NCBI GenBank assembly: GCA_023213395.1
Contig: CM041465.1
Location: 218,929,741-218,993,740 of the forward strand
Length of the DNA: 64,000 nucleotides
Origin: Cycas panzhihuaensis
Lineage: Eukaryota; Cycadophyta
Reading direction: 5' to 3'
Of the stretch, positions 1 through 11,047 are shown piece after piece; position 1 is the stretch's first letter, and every line of letters begins with the position of its first letter. Under the pieces are notes generated by a model. The model saw nothing but the letters and a program-made list of their open reading frames with translations. It had not been told where the DNA came from and ran no database searches. A program made the translations under genes and the position numbers.

Positions 1-102
1 CCTCCCCATTTTGTGAGAGCTACTTTCTCTCAAGTCTCTCTTGCTCCCATGTTTGCCTTTGTGTTTAGTGCATGGAGATGAAGGATAGATCCACTCTTTT
101 CA
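1..102 (+). repeat. copia-1 5' LTR, last 102 bp
   Basis: Ends in CA at 101-102, two bases before a consensus primer-binding site. Bases 25-102 recur at 5178-5255 and, reversed and diverged, in both copia-4 LTRs (298 bp each). About 196 bp of this LTR should lie left of the window. Confidence 0.88.
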
Positions 103-104
103 TG

Positions 105-116
105 TGGTATCAGAGC
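105..116 (+). promoter_or_regulatory. Primer-binding site, initiator tRNA-Met
   Basis: TGGTATCAGAGC is the usual plant copia primer site, complementary to the 3' end of initiator tRNA-Met. A 2-base spacer (TG) separates it from the LTR end. Confidence 0.93.
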
Positions 117-2133
117 TTGCTTCCTTCATATTCCCCACTTGCACTTGCAATGGAGCCATCACTTCCTTCTCCCCACAATCCATGTGGTGAAGGAGATTGT
201 GAAAGTGAATTTAGAAATATTTTCAAGTTATTATGATAGCATATTTTGTATTGTTTGCTTTTCCTTTCTCTTTTACAGGTTTGGAAGCATAATACAAGGA
301 GTTGTAAGGCCCAAGGATTCCAATCCTTTGCTAGCCATTCATGCTATCTCATTCTTCTTTTCCTTTTCCCTTTTTGTCCATTTAACATAGAAATGTCAAA
401 AAAAATTTTCAAAGATTTAGAAGAATGATTGTAAGGGGAGTTTTTACCCATTTTTTTAAAAGAATTTTGAGCCATTTAAAATATTTATCATTGTATGCTC
501 TCACCTTGCCCATATTAGGATCCTGGTGATCAAAAAATGATGGAAATTTCATATGGTATCATGTGTTAATGAGATATTAGCAAGCTGAAATTTTTGTAGA
601 AATATAATTTGATTACTGAACTTCACAGGTCTACAAAATCTTCTACTGAGATCCAATTGAAGTGATTTTAATTTTCAAAGATGGGGCACTGAGTCTACTT
701 TCCAGTGTAAAAACTGGCACCTAATTTGGATGTCGTATGAGAAAGTTATTACTGTTTTAGTGAACAACAATTATTTTTAGTAAGAATTCTGGAAAAATAT
801 AATTTCCTAACTTTGCAGGGCTGTCAAAAACTTTCTAGAACTCATTTAAACCTGATTCCACTTCCTGAAGATGAAGCTTTGAGTCTAGTTTGTAGCACAA
901 AAATTGGCACTCCATTTCGACATCGTGGGAGAAAGTTATTGCAGATTTAGTGAAGAGTACTTTTTTTGTATTAACAAAAAAAAAAAAGAAAAAAAGTGAA
1001 GAAAATTTCTTCCTTTTTATAAGGCTTAAAAGCCCATTGTAAAAGTGAGAAAAAAACACCTGGATCAGAGCAATATCCGGTGTCCTCACTCACTTATTAG
1101 CATTGCATTTTAGCACTCTAAAATCACTCAAAGCAAGCACTCCAAAGACACTTCAAGCAAGCACTCCAAAAGCACTCCAAGCAAGCATTATTTTCAGTTA
1201 AATGTACGTTTGATGCAATTCGACAATCTTTTCACTCTTCCTAAAAGGAACGCATCACGTACGTTATTTTCTGCCATCTTGTACCTGTTCACACACTCGC
1301 CAAGGTTGAGATACCTTAGTTGGCAGAATTCCGTGCCATAAAGGAGGTGTGGGTTTCAAGTTGGGACTGGACTAAACCGAAATATTGGTGAGGTTTGGTT
1401 AGCCATACCATCGTGCCTCAATCAGGGATCATCCTGATAACCAACTAGGAAAACTGAAACTTTAATGCAAGATTAAAATATACCCAATCTAATATTCATC
1501 ATAGCTATGGGTATGCATGTATCACTCTTTAGAGGAGGTATATAGCTGCTCATTGGTGAACTGGGTGAGGATTGGGAGTACCTGGGCTCCGTTGTGACTT
1601 GGATTTCATCACCAAGCATGATTGCGGGTATCACGGGTGAAGGCCAAATTAATTCTACTAGAAGCCTAGGCATCCCTTCAACAACCTTAACTACACGTTG
1701 GACACAAGTTAGAGGTTATTGGGTTGATTACGCATCCTACATTCGAGTTTCAAGTTGTGTAAACCCAATGATGTCAACTTCTACATTGGCCTACAATCTT
1801 GTATATTGATCACTTACTTATTTGTAAAAAGTGATCCATAGTGTAATCACAATCATAGTGCTTCTCATATTCCTGCGTCAGTTAATATTTGCCACAAGTG
1901 TTAGTGGCCAATTTTATCATAGTACTTCTCATATTCTGCTGCGTCGGGTTAATATTTGTCACAAGTGTTGGTGACTTTTCTCTAAGTTGCTCCTTCATCT
2001 TTGAGCAACCATTCTCACTTCTTCTTCCTTCTTCTACACTACTTCATTACATTTCCCATTTGTAAATAGTGATCGGTCATATATTGCCATCACTTTTATA
2101 GTCCTTGTTCATTTCTTCCTTCTAAAAGACACA
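117..2133 (+). repeat. copia-1 untranslated leader with two diverged tandem units
   Basis: A leader of about 2 kb with no convincing reading frame. Two tandem units of about 175 bp lie at roughly 599-775 and 788-960. Each has a stretch like tataatttnntnact, then a block containing gatgnngcnctgagtct, then actggcac/attggcac and gagaaagttatt. An A-rich run lies at 976-1000. The same leader, including this repeat pair, is present reversed in copia-4 (42667-44620). The short frames here are not conserved between the two copies, so I do not call genes. Confidence 0.7.
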
Positions 2134-3120
2134 ATGTCTTCACAGTTCAAGCAAAATATGAACCGCATTCTAAAAGGGAAAGAAAATTGGGACATGTGGT
2201 TCATCGTGTCGTAAATGCGCAAAGTATGAAGGTCTATGGAAAGATCACTTACAACCTACACCACCTGTTGCAACTACTACCACACAACCGCTTTGATGGA
2301 GGTACTCCAACTGCTCCCACTGAAGCTATAGCTAAACGGTAATGGGAACATGATGATAATAAAATCCGTGCAGGGATACTGCTTGTCACTGATTATTCCC
2401 TGCATAATCTCATTGATGAAGCTGTACATGATACATCATGGAAAGTTCTTGATGACACTAAATTAGACTTAGAATTTGTTCACTTAGTGCTGAAGATGAA
2501 CAAATTGAAAATGCAGAAAGGACATGCAAGTGAGATAATAAATCTCCTTCATCTAATCAAGCAAGCCATTGATAAAGATTTTAAAACTCAATGCATTACA
2601 TGGGCTTTCTTGATTCAGTCATGTCTCCATATCCCAAATTATAAAAATCTATTGGGGAGTCTTCAATCCAGTGGAACTTTGAAGACCCTAAACTTTGAGG
2701 ATCTTGCTGATAAGTTCATTGAATTTGATAAGACCTTTGATACCAACTTTACCACTACATCAGATCCAATTGATGCTGCTTTTGAAGTGGAAGAAGATCT
2801 TTGTTACACCAAAATCAAGGTCAATACTCTCGTAGAGGTGGTAATTCCGTGGAAGAGGAAGAGGTAGACAACAAGGACAACGTCCTCTTAGTCAATGTGC
2901 TCCTCAATTCCAACAAAATAGCCTCAAGGCCAAGGCCAAAATAATCAACCTCGACCTAGATCCAAGAATCGAGATAATCCAACCCCAATACTTGACCGGA
3001 AATCAAACAATCGTGTGCCAAAGGTGTAATAGAAGAGGACATTATGCCAAAATTGTAGAAGCGCCACCAACAACTACTGTTATCACGATTGCCATGGTGC
3101 ACATAATGTTGATAATACTT
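2134..3120 (+). pseudogene. gag: copia-1 gag
   Basis: Capsid/nucleocapsid polyprotein remnant. The start is the ATG at 2134 (MSSQFKQNMN), matching the copia-4 start at 42666. Stops and frameshifts break the first third. An open stretch at 2487-2867 holds the helical middle of a copia Gag, including LKMQKGHASEIINLLH and LNFEDLADKFIEFDKTFDT. Near 3018-3055 a CCHC zinc knuckle is visible as CQRCNRRGHYAK with its last cysteine lost. The protein would bind element RNA and build the particle; this copy cannot be translated intact. Confidence 0.85.
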
Positions 3121-3288
3121 CTTTGAAGATGCTTTTGGTGGAACGCAATTTGCTCATGCACACCTTCAAAGAATTGGGACCACTTCATCAAATGTTGTTG
3201 ATAGATCCACTAAGTATATTGAGGCTCATTGTGGCTATGCTTATTCACTTTTGCCTTCACCACTTGGAGTTGCAAATAGTGCTACCTC

Positions 3289-3660
3289 AAATACTTCATC
3301 GTGGATCATGGATATCGGAGCAACACAACACATGACTTGTCATCGCCGGTTCTTTTCAAGATTTTGACTCAAGTTCGTGGTGTTGTACACATGGTCGACA
3401 AATCATCTCGGTAGGTCGAAGGACTTGGAATAGTTTGCACGAAACTCCTGTGCCTTCCAGATTTTACACTTGTTGATGTTTTATATATTCCTCGCCCAAG
3501 GCGTAATCTGCCTCCCCGCTCCACCCTTGTCTCTCGTGGATTTGATCTGAGTGTAACTGCAAACAATCAAACTCTCTGTGTCATTCACCCTCCTTCAAAT
3601 GATGTGGTTATGACCTAATTCTTGATGGCAAACTTTTCGCCTAACTGGCTCACCATCCTC
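3289..3660 (+). pseudogene. copia-1 protease
   Basis: Aspartic protease remnant that would cleave the Gag-Pol polyprotein. The active-site box reads WIMDIGATQHMTCH with the aspartate at 3310-3312; the usual D-S-G is now D-I-G. Downstream the frame is shifted, but a segment like DVLYIPRPRRNL can be followed near 3475-3510. Position between gag and integrase fits Ty1/copia order. Confidence 0.75.
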
Positions 3661-3718
3661 TGAAGCCAACTATGTTGATGATGAATTTATTTTTACCACA
3701 ACCCTGACTCCTTAAAAG

Positions 3719-4652
3719 TTGTCCCAAGTAGCTCTATGGCATGCTCGTATGGGCCATATCAAAATTGATCGTTTAAGAGAACTACAAGATACTCTTCCTG
3801 GTTTGCCTAAGTTTCCCTCCAAGCCCTTTAAATGTGAAGCATGTATTATTGCTAAATCTCAAAGACAACCCTTTCCTCGTAGTCGTGGAAATCTACCAAA
3901 CCTTTGTAGATTGTACACTCGGATATATCGGTCCTATGCCCATCCCTTCTATCAAAATGTATGGTACTATATTACTTTCATTGATGATTTTACCAAGAAA
4001 GTATGGGTTACTTTTCTTGCAAAGAAAGATGAAGCTTTTTCTATGTTTCAAGCTTTCAAGGCCCGCGTGGAAAATGAATCTGGATTCAAGATCAAAATAC
4101 TCAGGACTGACAATGGTGGCGAGTACACATCCAATGAGTTTGAATCGTACCTACGTCAACGTGGAATCAAACATCAGCCCACTATTGTAGGTACACCCCA
4201 GCAAAATGGAGTTGTCGAGCGCATGAACAGGACCATCATGAATATGGCTCGTGCTATGCTGGTATATAAGAATGTCCCTATCTATCTTTGGTCGAGGCTA
4301 TCTCGGATCGCAGTATTGCATCAACACTGTTAGTCCATCCAAGCTCAGCCCCTCTCCACATGAAATGTGGTATGGACAAACTCCCTCTATCTCCCACTTT
4401 AGAATTTTTGGCTCTACTTGTTATACTCATATTTTGCAGGAACATAGAAATAAGCTCCAAGATAGAGCCATCAAAGGCATCTTTATCGGATACCCTATGG
4501 ACAAAAAGGGATACAAGGTTTTTATACCTTCAGAGCGCAAAATCATCATCACTAGAGATGTTATCTTTGCAGAGACTGAAGATCAATTACTCAGACTTGA
4601 CTCCAAGACGCCTTCATACCGATTTAATGATGTTACTGAATTTGATGTCTAG
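3719..4652 (+). pseudogene. copia-1 integrase
   Basis: Integrase inserts the cDNA into the host chromosome. The zinc-binding start is visible (WHARMGH at 3737, CEAC at 3832-3843). Of the DDE core, the first Asp region is lost to a frameshift near 3915. The second Asp is in ILRTDNGGEY (codon 4109-4111) and Glu in NGVVERMN (codon 4217-4219). A frameshift near 4290 moves the C-terminal part to another frame, with FRIFGSTCYTHI, a GYPMDKKGYKVF box and ITRDVIFAE up to 4652. Frame 3719-4333 is the longest intact piece. Confidence 0.9.
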
Positions 4653-5177
4653 ATTCCAAAATTTAGGGGGGGAGATGTCAATGCTTACTTAAAATCTTGG
4701 AATCGATAATAGAGCCTCAGAGGATACAAGTTATGACTCCAATCCAATGTGTACACATCCAGCACCATCATTTGTGAACAACCAAGTTGACAAAGGCAAA
4801 GCCATAGCAGAAGAATCATCTTCTCCAACATCTGTGGCTGGCCCATCTTCTCCAGCATCATCAACTTCCTCCATGCCAAATATTTCACATGATCCTTTTC
4901 AGGATCAAAACGAAGATCAAGAGGTTGTGGAAATGAAAACCTCATTCCCAACTCAAGGTTTTCGCAAAGCCTACCAGCTACACAAGGACATGCGACCAGA
5001 TGAGGTAGGCAAAACTGGCACTAGAAGTGCCCATAGAGCAAGGATGCATGAATCACTTTCCGTTGAGCTTGAACCAATAGAATTGCATCTTGCTCTTAAT
5101 GAAGAGCCCCTAACGCATTTAAGAAGTCAGAAGCATGCAGCTTGGAGAAATGCCATGAACGAAGAGTATCAATCTCT
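4653..5177 (+). pseudogene. copia-1 integrase-RT linker and first residues of reverse transcriptase
   Basis: After a stop at 4652 another frame (4747 onward) gives a Ser/Pro-rich linker, then AWRNAMNEEYQSL at about 5140-5177, the standard N-terminal start of copia RT. In copia-4 the same motif is followed by the RT body (39598 downward). Here it runs straight into LTR sequence, so RT and RNase H are gone. The junction has only 2-5 bases of possible microhomology (ctctt/tt). Confidence 0.85.
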
Positions 5178-5255
5178 TTCTCTCAAGTCTCTCTTGCTCC
5201 CATGTTTGCCTTTGTGTTTAGTGCATGGAGATGAAGGATAGATCCACTCTTTTCA
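5178..5255 (+). repeat. copia-1 3' LTR, terminal 78 bp
   Basis: Identical by eye to 25-102 and ends in CA. The next bases, atttc (5256-5260), continue the gypsy LTR and would be the right copy of the target duplication; the left copy is outside the window. Confidence 0.9.
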
Positions 5256-5624
5256 ATTTCTTGCTTTAGCTAGCGTAGCATAGCGTAGTTAGCTTGCTCG
5301 TGTTGCATTCGAGTTGCCCTCATTGCGCCCTTTCCTGTATTTGCCTGCACATTAGTTAGTTGCCCTTCTATTCGTTGCCTTCTCATTACCTTGAGAAGAC
5401 ACAACGCGCAAGGCATTCTCTCTCCTTCTCGGCCATCCGAAGGGTAGGAAGGCCTTGCTTTGCACGGCTACCTAGAAGTAACCAGGCACCTTGCAATCCT
5501 AAATCCGTGCTCTGACGCATGGACGCTCTGCGAGGTGAGGTCCTTGCTACCTAGCTTAGTTAGCATAGCATACTCTTATATCCTTTTTCTAGATGTTGGA
5601 CACCACCCCGTAGCGAGCGTTTCA
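5256..5624 (+). repeat. Gypsy 5' LTR, right-hand 369 bp
   Basis: Matches 19295-19663 over its full length and ends in CA at 5624, immediately before the primer site. Contains the repeated tagcatagc-type motif (5270-5290) and the end piece gtagcgagcgtttca. The left part of the LTR is beyond the window, displaced by copia-1. Confidence 0.9.
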
Positions 5625-5625
5625 C

Positions 5626-5644
5626 TGGCGACCATACTGGGGAC
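5626..5644 (+). promoter_or_regulatory. Gypsy primer-binding site
   Basis: TGGCGACCATACTGGGGAC starts one base after the LTR end and has the form of a complement to a tRNA 3' end (TGG first). I cannot name the tRNA with certainty. Confidence 0.7.
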
Positions 5645-5782
5645 TGCCCGTAAGGGAGCTAGATTTGCTTCCCCTTTTCATTGGTGTTCTTGCCTCTAGT
5701 TAGTCTCTTATTCTGTATTTCAGTTGGGCAACCCCCAATGTGCTTGCTTCATCTCCTTCTTTTCGTTTTCTTCTAACAACGC

Positions 5783-6847
5783 TTGCAAAGGCATTGCATG
5801 CGACGCTTCTCACGTCGCTTGCAAGGTCTGCCGCCATTGTTAGAAGACCAATCGCCTCATTCCCTTCCGTCGTCGAATCCTGATTCGACAATGGAAGGTT
5901 ACCCGTCTGATTTGGCTTACCATACCATGGCTTTGGGAACTCGAGAGTTCCCCTCATCTATCCCAGAATCTGCAAATGGGTGCGATGATTCCATCTATTA
6001 TCCAAATGACCAGTTTCACCCTGCTGACTTTCGTCCTTCTGCTCACGCGGCAGAAGATTCGTCTCCTCACGAGACTCACCATCCTACTGGTGAGCCTTAC
6101 GAGGAGCGTCCTGAGGGATCCCCGACATTCGAGATCCCGTTGACCTCATATGGCTACGAGGATACCCCTCCCGCTAACGCGGTCGAAGCGCTCAGCGAGT
6201 ACTTTTGAGTAACTCACCGATAACCACATCCTAGGTGGTTTAAAGAAATGTTGTGCAATGTAGCATCTTCTTCATCCATACCTGTGCCTCATACAATGAA
6301 TGATGTTTCTACCTGCGCACACTCGTCCTATGTCGTGTCTACACTGGCTCCCAGAGCAAGCATTGTGCTACCTACCTCTAGCCGTGGTCCTACTTCTTCA
6401 GGACCCGTTCGTGGCATGTCCTTTCCCCAACTCGGGGTTAGCATGCCATTTTCGAGTCAAACGAATGCGCCGCCTTCAAACGTGACGCATGCGTTTCCTA
6501 GTAGGCCTCGAGGCCCTACTAGTGGTGCTGCCATCAACTATGTAGGACCCACTCCTACATACGTTCAAAACCCTACTGGTGGTCCTTCCCTTTACGTGCC
6601 CCCAGGTTACACATCTCAACCTTGGGGGCAGGGTAGGGGAAACCATCTTCCTGCTTATAGGGTGGACCCGTTGCACCCATATGGAGTTACGCCACCTACG
6701 GGTGGCCCATATGGGCAAAACCTGGTCCCTCACCCTTCATTTCTGCCATCTAGCGCAACCCCTATTGCCACGTCTTCGCAAGGGAACGTACCTCCCTTAG
6801 AAGGTGATTACCCACAACCCCCTTTCCAACAAGGGGCGTTCCCCTAA
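5783..6847 (+). pseudogene. Gypsy leader ORF / Gag N-terminal part
   Basis: Two open stretches, 5783-6208 (acidic, Ser/Pro-rich) and 6248-6847 (very rich in Pro, Gly and Ser, with repeats such as GPTSG, PTGGP and TGGPYGQN), separated by a stop. No catalytic motif is visible. In Tat elements a separate ORF1 or a long low-complexity Gag N-terminus is known here; I cannot tell which this is. Start uncertain: ATG 5783 is the first in the longer frame. Confidence 0.55.
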
Positions 6848-6853
6848 GGAGGG

Positions 6854-8386
6854 ATGGGCTTACCACCTCCATCCATTCCTGTTCCTTTATCGGTCGTCGA
6901 TCTGTTGGCCCATGTAAGAACACGTCCTTTCATGGACTATAGGTCAACACCATTATCTGTTGAGGCACTAAGGACTAACCTGCCGCCTCACCCTCCTGAA
7001 GTTCCCAAATTTGACGGAACTTCGTCGCAAGACCCAACTTAGCACGTATATAGTTTCTCTATGACGTGCATTGATTATTGGGCTTACGACCTTATTATGA
7101 TGAAGCTATTTCTGTGATCCTTGCAGGGCGACACCCTCAAGTGGTTTTACCATCTCCCTGCTCATTCGATTTCTTCATTCTAGCAATTGGTGGACGAGTT
7201 CGTCAACTATTTTGACGTAGCCCGTCCATTTAAAAGTGGGATGAAAGCGCTTCTGTCGCTTAAACAAGGTCACGACGAAATGAATCGTGACTTTGTGTGA
7301 CGCTTTCATGATCTCCTTCACTCTACCAAGGCCACGTTGCCTAAAGAGTTGAAGCGAGATCTCTTCGTCAATGCGCTTCGCGCTGAAGTGCATGTGGAAG
7401 TCCTTAAGATGGGGGCAACCACATGTGACTCCAGGATTACGAGGTGCTTGGCGTTGGAGGCCATTGAGATCCAAGCTGGACTCAAGAAACCTCCTAAGCC
7501 CTCACAACGTCGTGAGGCACCTCCCCCAGCGAAGGAAACCAAACCTTCGTAGCCCACTAGGCCCACCTCTCATCCGACTGAGAGGACCCTAGATCCTCTT
7601 ACCTCCGCTATTCACTCATTTGAGCACACAATGAAGGAGCTTAAACTCCAACCTCCTTCATCGCTGACCTCCCATAAACCAGTTTAGCAAGCTTCTCGTG
7701 CGGTGCCCCCCAAAGGGGGTAACATCTAACCTTCTCAAGCAAGGAGGATCAATTCTCCCCTTGAGAAGAGGTGGTGTTCCATCCATGGGGAATGTTTCCA
7801 CAATGATTCGTGTTGTCGGGCGCAGCACCCATGCGACGCCCCGCCGCGCGATCTATCCCCTAGGCGGGCATCGAGGCCTAACCTCGATCAACCCATTCAT
7901 AGAAACCCGTTCCCCAAACATAGGGAATGTGGTCATGATGTTCAACAAAGGAATACTTGGAATCGAGATAGATCCCCTGATTCTCGCCCTTCGCATGGTA
8001 GAGGGAAGGGTGTGCGAAGGCCATCTTCCCCTTCGCGCTCCCCTGACTGCCGTGCTCCATCACCTTCGCGGTCCCGTAACAAGGGAAAGAAGGTGATCCA
8101 AATGCTTGAGACCACTCCCCTTTACACGTTGACCCGGTCTCAAGTCACAAAGGAGGCAACGGGCGCCTCCGCGTCTACCTCGCAGCTCGATCACCCTCCA
8201 GAAGCTGTTCCTCTGGAGATTCCCGCACTCCCTAAGAGCATTCCCGTCTGCCCCGGTAGATTCGACTTTAGGAAAGCCCTTACCCAACCCACAGGGAGGG
8301 GTAAGCCCTTCTCCGTGGTCGAAGAGCTTCTCACCATGGCTGCCGGGATGTTCATCATGGACGTCTTGAGAAGTTGCCCCGAGTAA
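6854..8386 (+). pseudogene. gag: Gypsy gag (retrotransposon Gag domain)
   Basis: Capsid protein remnant in several frames. PPHPPEVPKFDGTSSQDPT near 6990-7040 is the typical lead-in. GDTLKWFYHLP near 7128-7160, then VDEFVNYFDVARPFKSG and LLSLKQGHDEMNRDF, match the plant gypsy Gag helical domain (consensus L-x-G-x-A-x-x-W-F). The open frame 7337-7552 carries its end (ALEAIEIQAGLKKPPKPS). Frame 8012-8386 is a basic-to-mixed linker toward protease. In-frame stops (7040, 7300) often stand where Gln or Arg is expected. No CCHC knuckle was found. Confidence 0.8.
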
Positions 8387-8398
8387 CGAACACTCCTC

Positions 8399-8875
8399 TT
8401 GGAAGCTCTAGGATCGAATGATGCGTCCGTTCACACCTTGGGCACAACCCAAAGTTGCGAACCCGTCATCTCTTTCGATCCTAGAGATCTTCCTATGTCT
8501 AGTGGAAGGAAACACCAATGGAACTTCCCTTTCACCATTACCATCGATACTCCTGATTGCACATTGCGAAGAACCATCATGGACAACGGTTCTCCCGTCA
8601 ATGCCATGCCCTTGCGCATTATGCAAGAGCTTGGCATTTTCGCCTTGGAACATGTTCCATGGCATTGTCAGGGTTATGATGGTAGTGAGAAGACTCCCTT
8701 GAGATCTGTCTCGATACCTCTTACTCTCGAGGACAAGACTATCATTACCGACATCATCATCCTCAATGTTGACATTGATTACAACCTGCTTTTGGGTCGA
8801 CCATGGCTTGACCAAATGGGAGCCGTATGTTCCACCTGTTGGGGGAACTTAAATTTGTCCATAACGGGCAAATGA
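8399..8875 (+). pseudogene. Gypsy protease
   Basis: Retropepsin-like aspartic protease that would process Gag-Pol. An uninterrupted 158-codon stretch. The active site reads TIMDNGSPVNAM with D-N-G at 8582-8590, a form seen in plant gypsy proteases, and the conserved hydrophobic end NLLLGRPWLDQMGA lies near 8785-8825. It is one of the best preserved parts of the element. It overlaps an antisense frame that I treat as a shadow. Confidence 0.85.
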
Positions 8876-9765
8876 AAGTTGTCTCCTGCGAGCGATCGCT
8901 CGCCAAACAAGCTAGGCCTTCTGCTCAGGCAAGCCATGGCCATACGAAAGGAAACAAATGCCCTTCCGATCATGTCTCAGCCTGCTCCATTGGAATCCCC
9001 GATTCCTCTTACCGCGAAGAAGATCCCGCATCTTCTTCTCCTGATTTGACGCGTTTCGCCCCCATTGGTGTTGGGAGCTATGGGTACCTCGCCATGTTTG
9101 ATGACGATGGGTCCCATAGCGAGGATGAGGATCATCCTCACCCAATTTCATTCCTCCACACTAGTGTGGGGCGTCCCCCTAGTCCTAGGTTTCCTCCTAT
9201 GACCCCTTTTGTTATAGAGCCTAGTCATTTTCACATGTCACATGACATTGCGCATGTCGATCATCATGTTCCTGGCTCTTCCATCCCATCACCTCCCGTA
9301 GGTGATGATGTTGAGAGTTTCCCTCTTGCTTTTTACGAGGGACCTCTCCTTGACTCTCCTTTAGAGTCCCTTGGGGATGATGGGTAGCTTTCAGGCCATA
9401 CCGGTCCTATCGCTCCCACGCTATCTCGCGCCTCGTCCATTTGAAGTTAGGTCATCCATGGGATGGACTACTTCGAAGACGATGAGGCTTTGCTAGAGCA
9501 CTTAGTAGGTTCCATGCCCAGTTTGCCTTCTGGTCACCATAAGCTTGGCCACCAGAAGGTCTTAGCGATTGGGTCCACATTAGCTGACCCAATCCCTTCT
9601 TCCGTTTCCTCTCTTCCCGTCGATCTTGCCCCCCTCCATTTCGAGGAGGGGAATGCCATGTGCATGGGGGCAACCCAGGACATAGTCCTTGCCCCAGACA
9701 AGGTCATCAAGGCAGGAGCGGAATGTACTCCTGATGAAGTGAGAGAATACTCCCTCCTATTTTAG
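8876..9765 (+). pseudogene. Gypsy protease-RT linker
   Basis: Two stretches, 8827-9387 and 9463-9765, rich in acidic residues, Ser and Pro, with no enzyme motif. The second ends in DKVIKAGAECTPDEVREYS and leads directly into the conserved FRDVFAWDYSDMKGIDPSI start of Tat-type RT at 9766. Such a linker is expected between protease and RT in this group. Confidence 0.65.
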
Positions 9766-10494
9766 AAATTCCGCGATGTATTTGCATGGGATTACTCAGA
9801 CATGAAGGGCATTGACCCCTCCATTGTCACGCATAACCTTATGACTGCTCCTGACACTCACCCAGTACGTTAGAAGCAGTGTCCCCTTCACCTGAAGCTT
9901 TCAGTTGCTATTAAGATGGAGGTTGAGAAGCTTCTGGACGCGGGACTCGTTTCTTTAATCGATTACCCTAAGTGGGTATCGAATATTGTTCCCGTTGCTA
10001 AGAAGAATGGGACCATTCATATTTGTGTCGATTTTCGTGACATAAACAATGCTTGTCCTAAGGACAACTTTCCTCTTCCCTTCATTGATCAAATAATTGA
10101 TCATACAGCTGGATTTGAAGTAATGTCCTTAATGGATGGCTTCTCTGGCTATAACCAAATTCAGATCTCTCCTGAAGACTGCCATAAGACGGCCTTCACT
10201 ACGCCATGGGGTACCTTCGCCTACAAGGCAATGCCCTTTGGTCTTAAGAATGCAGGGGCTACTTATCAAAGAGCCATGCATTTTTTCTTTTACAACCTCA
10301 TCAATAATACATTGGAGGTCTTCATGGATGATATGATGGGCCTTTCGCATACCAGAGCCCATCATCCCTCTGACTTGCACGCCATCTTCACAAGATGCTG
10401 CAAGTATCACGTTAGTCTAAACCCACTAAAATACGTATTTACCGTTACTTCAGGCAAACTCTTGGGTTTCCTCGTGTCCCAACAAGGAATCTAA
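9766..10494 (+). pseudogene. Gypsy reverse transcriptase
   Basis: RNA-directed DNA polymerase that copies the element RNA. Frame 9916-10494 is open for 192 codons. Visible blocks: VEKLLDAGLVSLIDYPKWVS, CVDFRDINNACPKDNFPLP, MSLMDGFSGYNQI (first catalytic Asp), KTAFTTPWGTFAYKAMPFGL and EVFMDDMM with the catalytic pair at 10327-10332 (FMDD for the usual Y-x-DD). Upstream codons 9766-9915 hold FAWDYSDMKG and one stop. Closest in pattern to plant Tat elements. Confidence 0.92.
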
Positions 10495-10970
10495 ATTGAT
10501 CTGGAGAAAGTCAAGGCAATCCTTGACATGCCACCACCTAGGACCCAATGACAAATTAAGTCGTTTCTAGGAAGGCTTGGTTTTCTGAGGCATTTCTTGG
10601 CAAATTTCGCTATAAACGCCAAGCCTCTTACAAACCTATTAAAGAAAGGAGCCCCTTTTGTTTGGTCGGACAAGACCCAAAAGGCCTTCGTAGGGCTCAA
10701 GGAAGCTCTCGTTTCCGCCCTTACACTGGTACCTCCTTGCTTTGATAGGCCCTTCATTCTATATACCTTGGCAACCGATGAATCCCTGGGCGCAATGCTT
10801 GCAAAGGAGGACGATTCGGGAACTGAGAGGGCTATTTATTTCATCAGCCACACTCTCGTTGCCACTGAATTAAACTATCCCCCCGCCAAAAAGGAATGCC
10901 TCTCCTTGGTCCATGTGACCAAGAAGTTTAGGCATTACTTGCTCGACAATACAACCAAGGTGATCGTTTA
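10495..10970 (+). pseudogene. Gypsy first RNase H (native)
   Basis: Connection and RNase H domain that degrades the RNA strand of the hybrid. It continues the RT frame after a stop at 10492. SFLGRLGFLRHFLANF is the RT-RNase H connection, PFVWSDKTQKAFVGLKEAL and PPCFDRPFILYTLATDES start the fold, and YPPAKKECLSLVHVTKKFRHYL closes it. The usual first Asp region reads YTLATDES. Stops at 10549 and 10970 interrupt it. Confidence 0.88.
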
Positions 10971-11047
10971 ATCTGATCCTCATGCGTTTACTTACCTGCT
11001 CGACTTGATGTGTAGGGCGTGTCATTGCCCTGCTTCAAGAGTTTAAC

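Larger units (their letters stand above)
1..5255 (+). mobile_element. copia-1 LTR retrotransposon, 5'-truncated by the window and internally deleted
   Basis: The order is LTR end, tRNA-Met primer site, about 2-kb leader, gag, protease, integrase, then a direct jump from the first codons of reverse transcriptase into the last 78 bp of the 3' LTR. Copia-4 (37375-44932, opposite strand) is a full-length relative and shows what is missing: most of RT, all of RNase H, the polypurine tract and about 220 bp of the LTR. The last 78 bp of the two LTRs are identical by eye, so the insertion is younger than the other elements here. It lies inside the 5' LTR of the gypsy element: the sequence from 5256 continues that LTR exactly as at 19295. 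Confidence 0.9.

Noticed and set aside
4288-4692. 134-codon plus-strand frame overlapping the copia-1 integrase end
   Set aside because: Shifted reading of the integrase C-terminus, whose true motifs are in the neighbouring frame to 4652.
8408-8815. 135-codon minus-strand frame across the gypsy protease
   Set aside because: Shadow of a well preserved protease on the plus strand; no domain resemblance.
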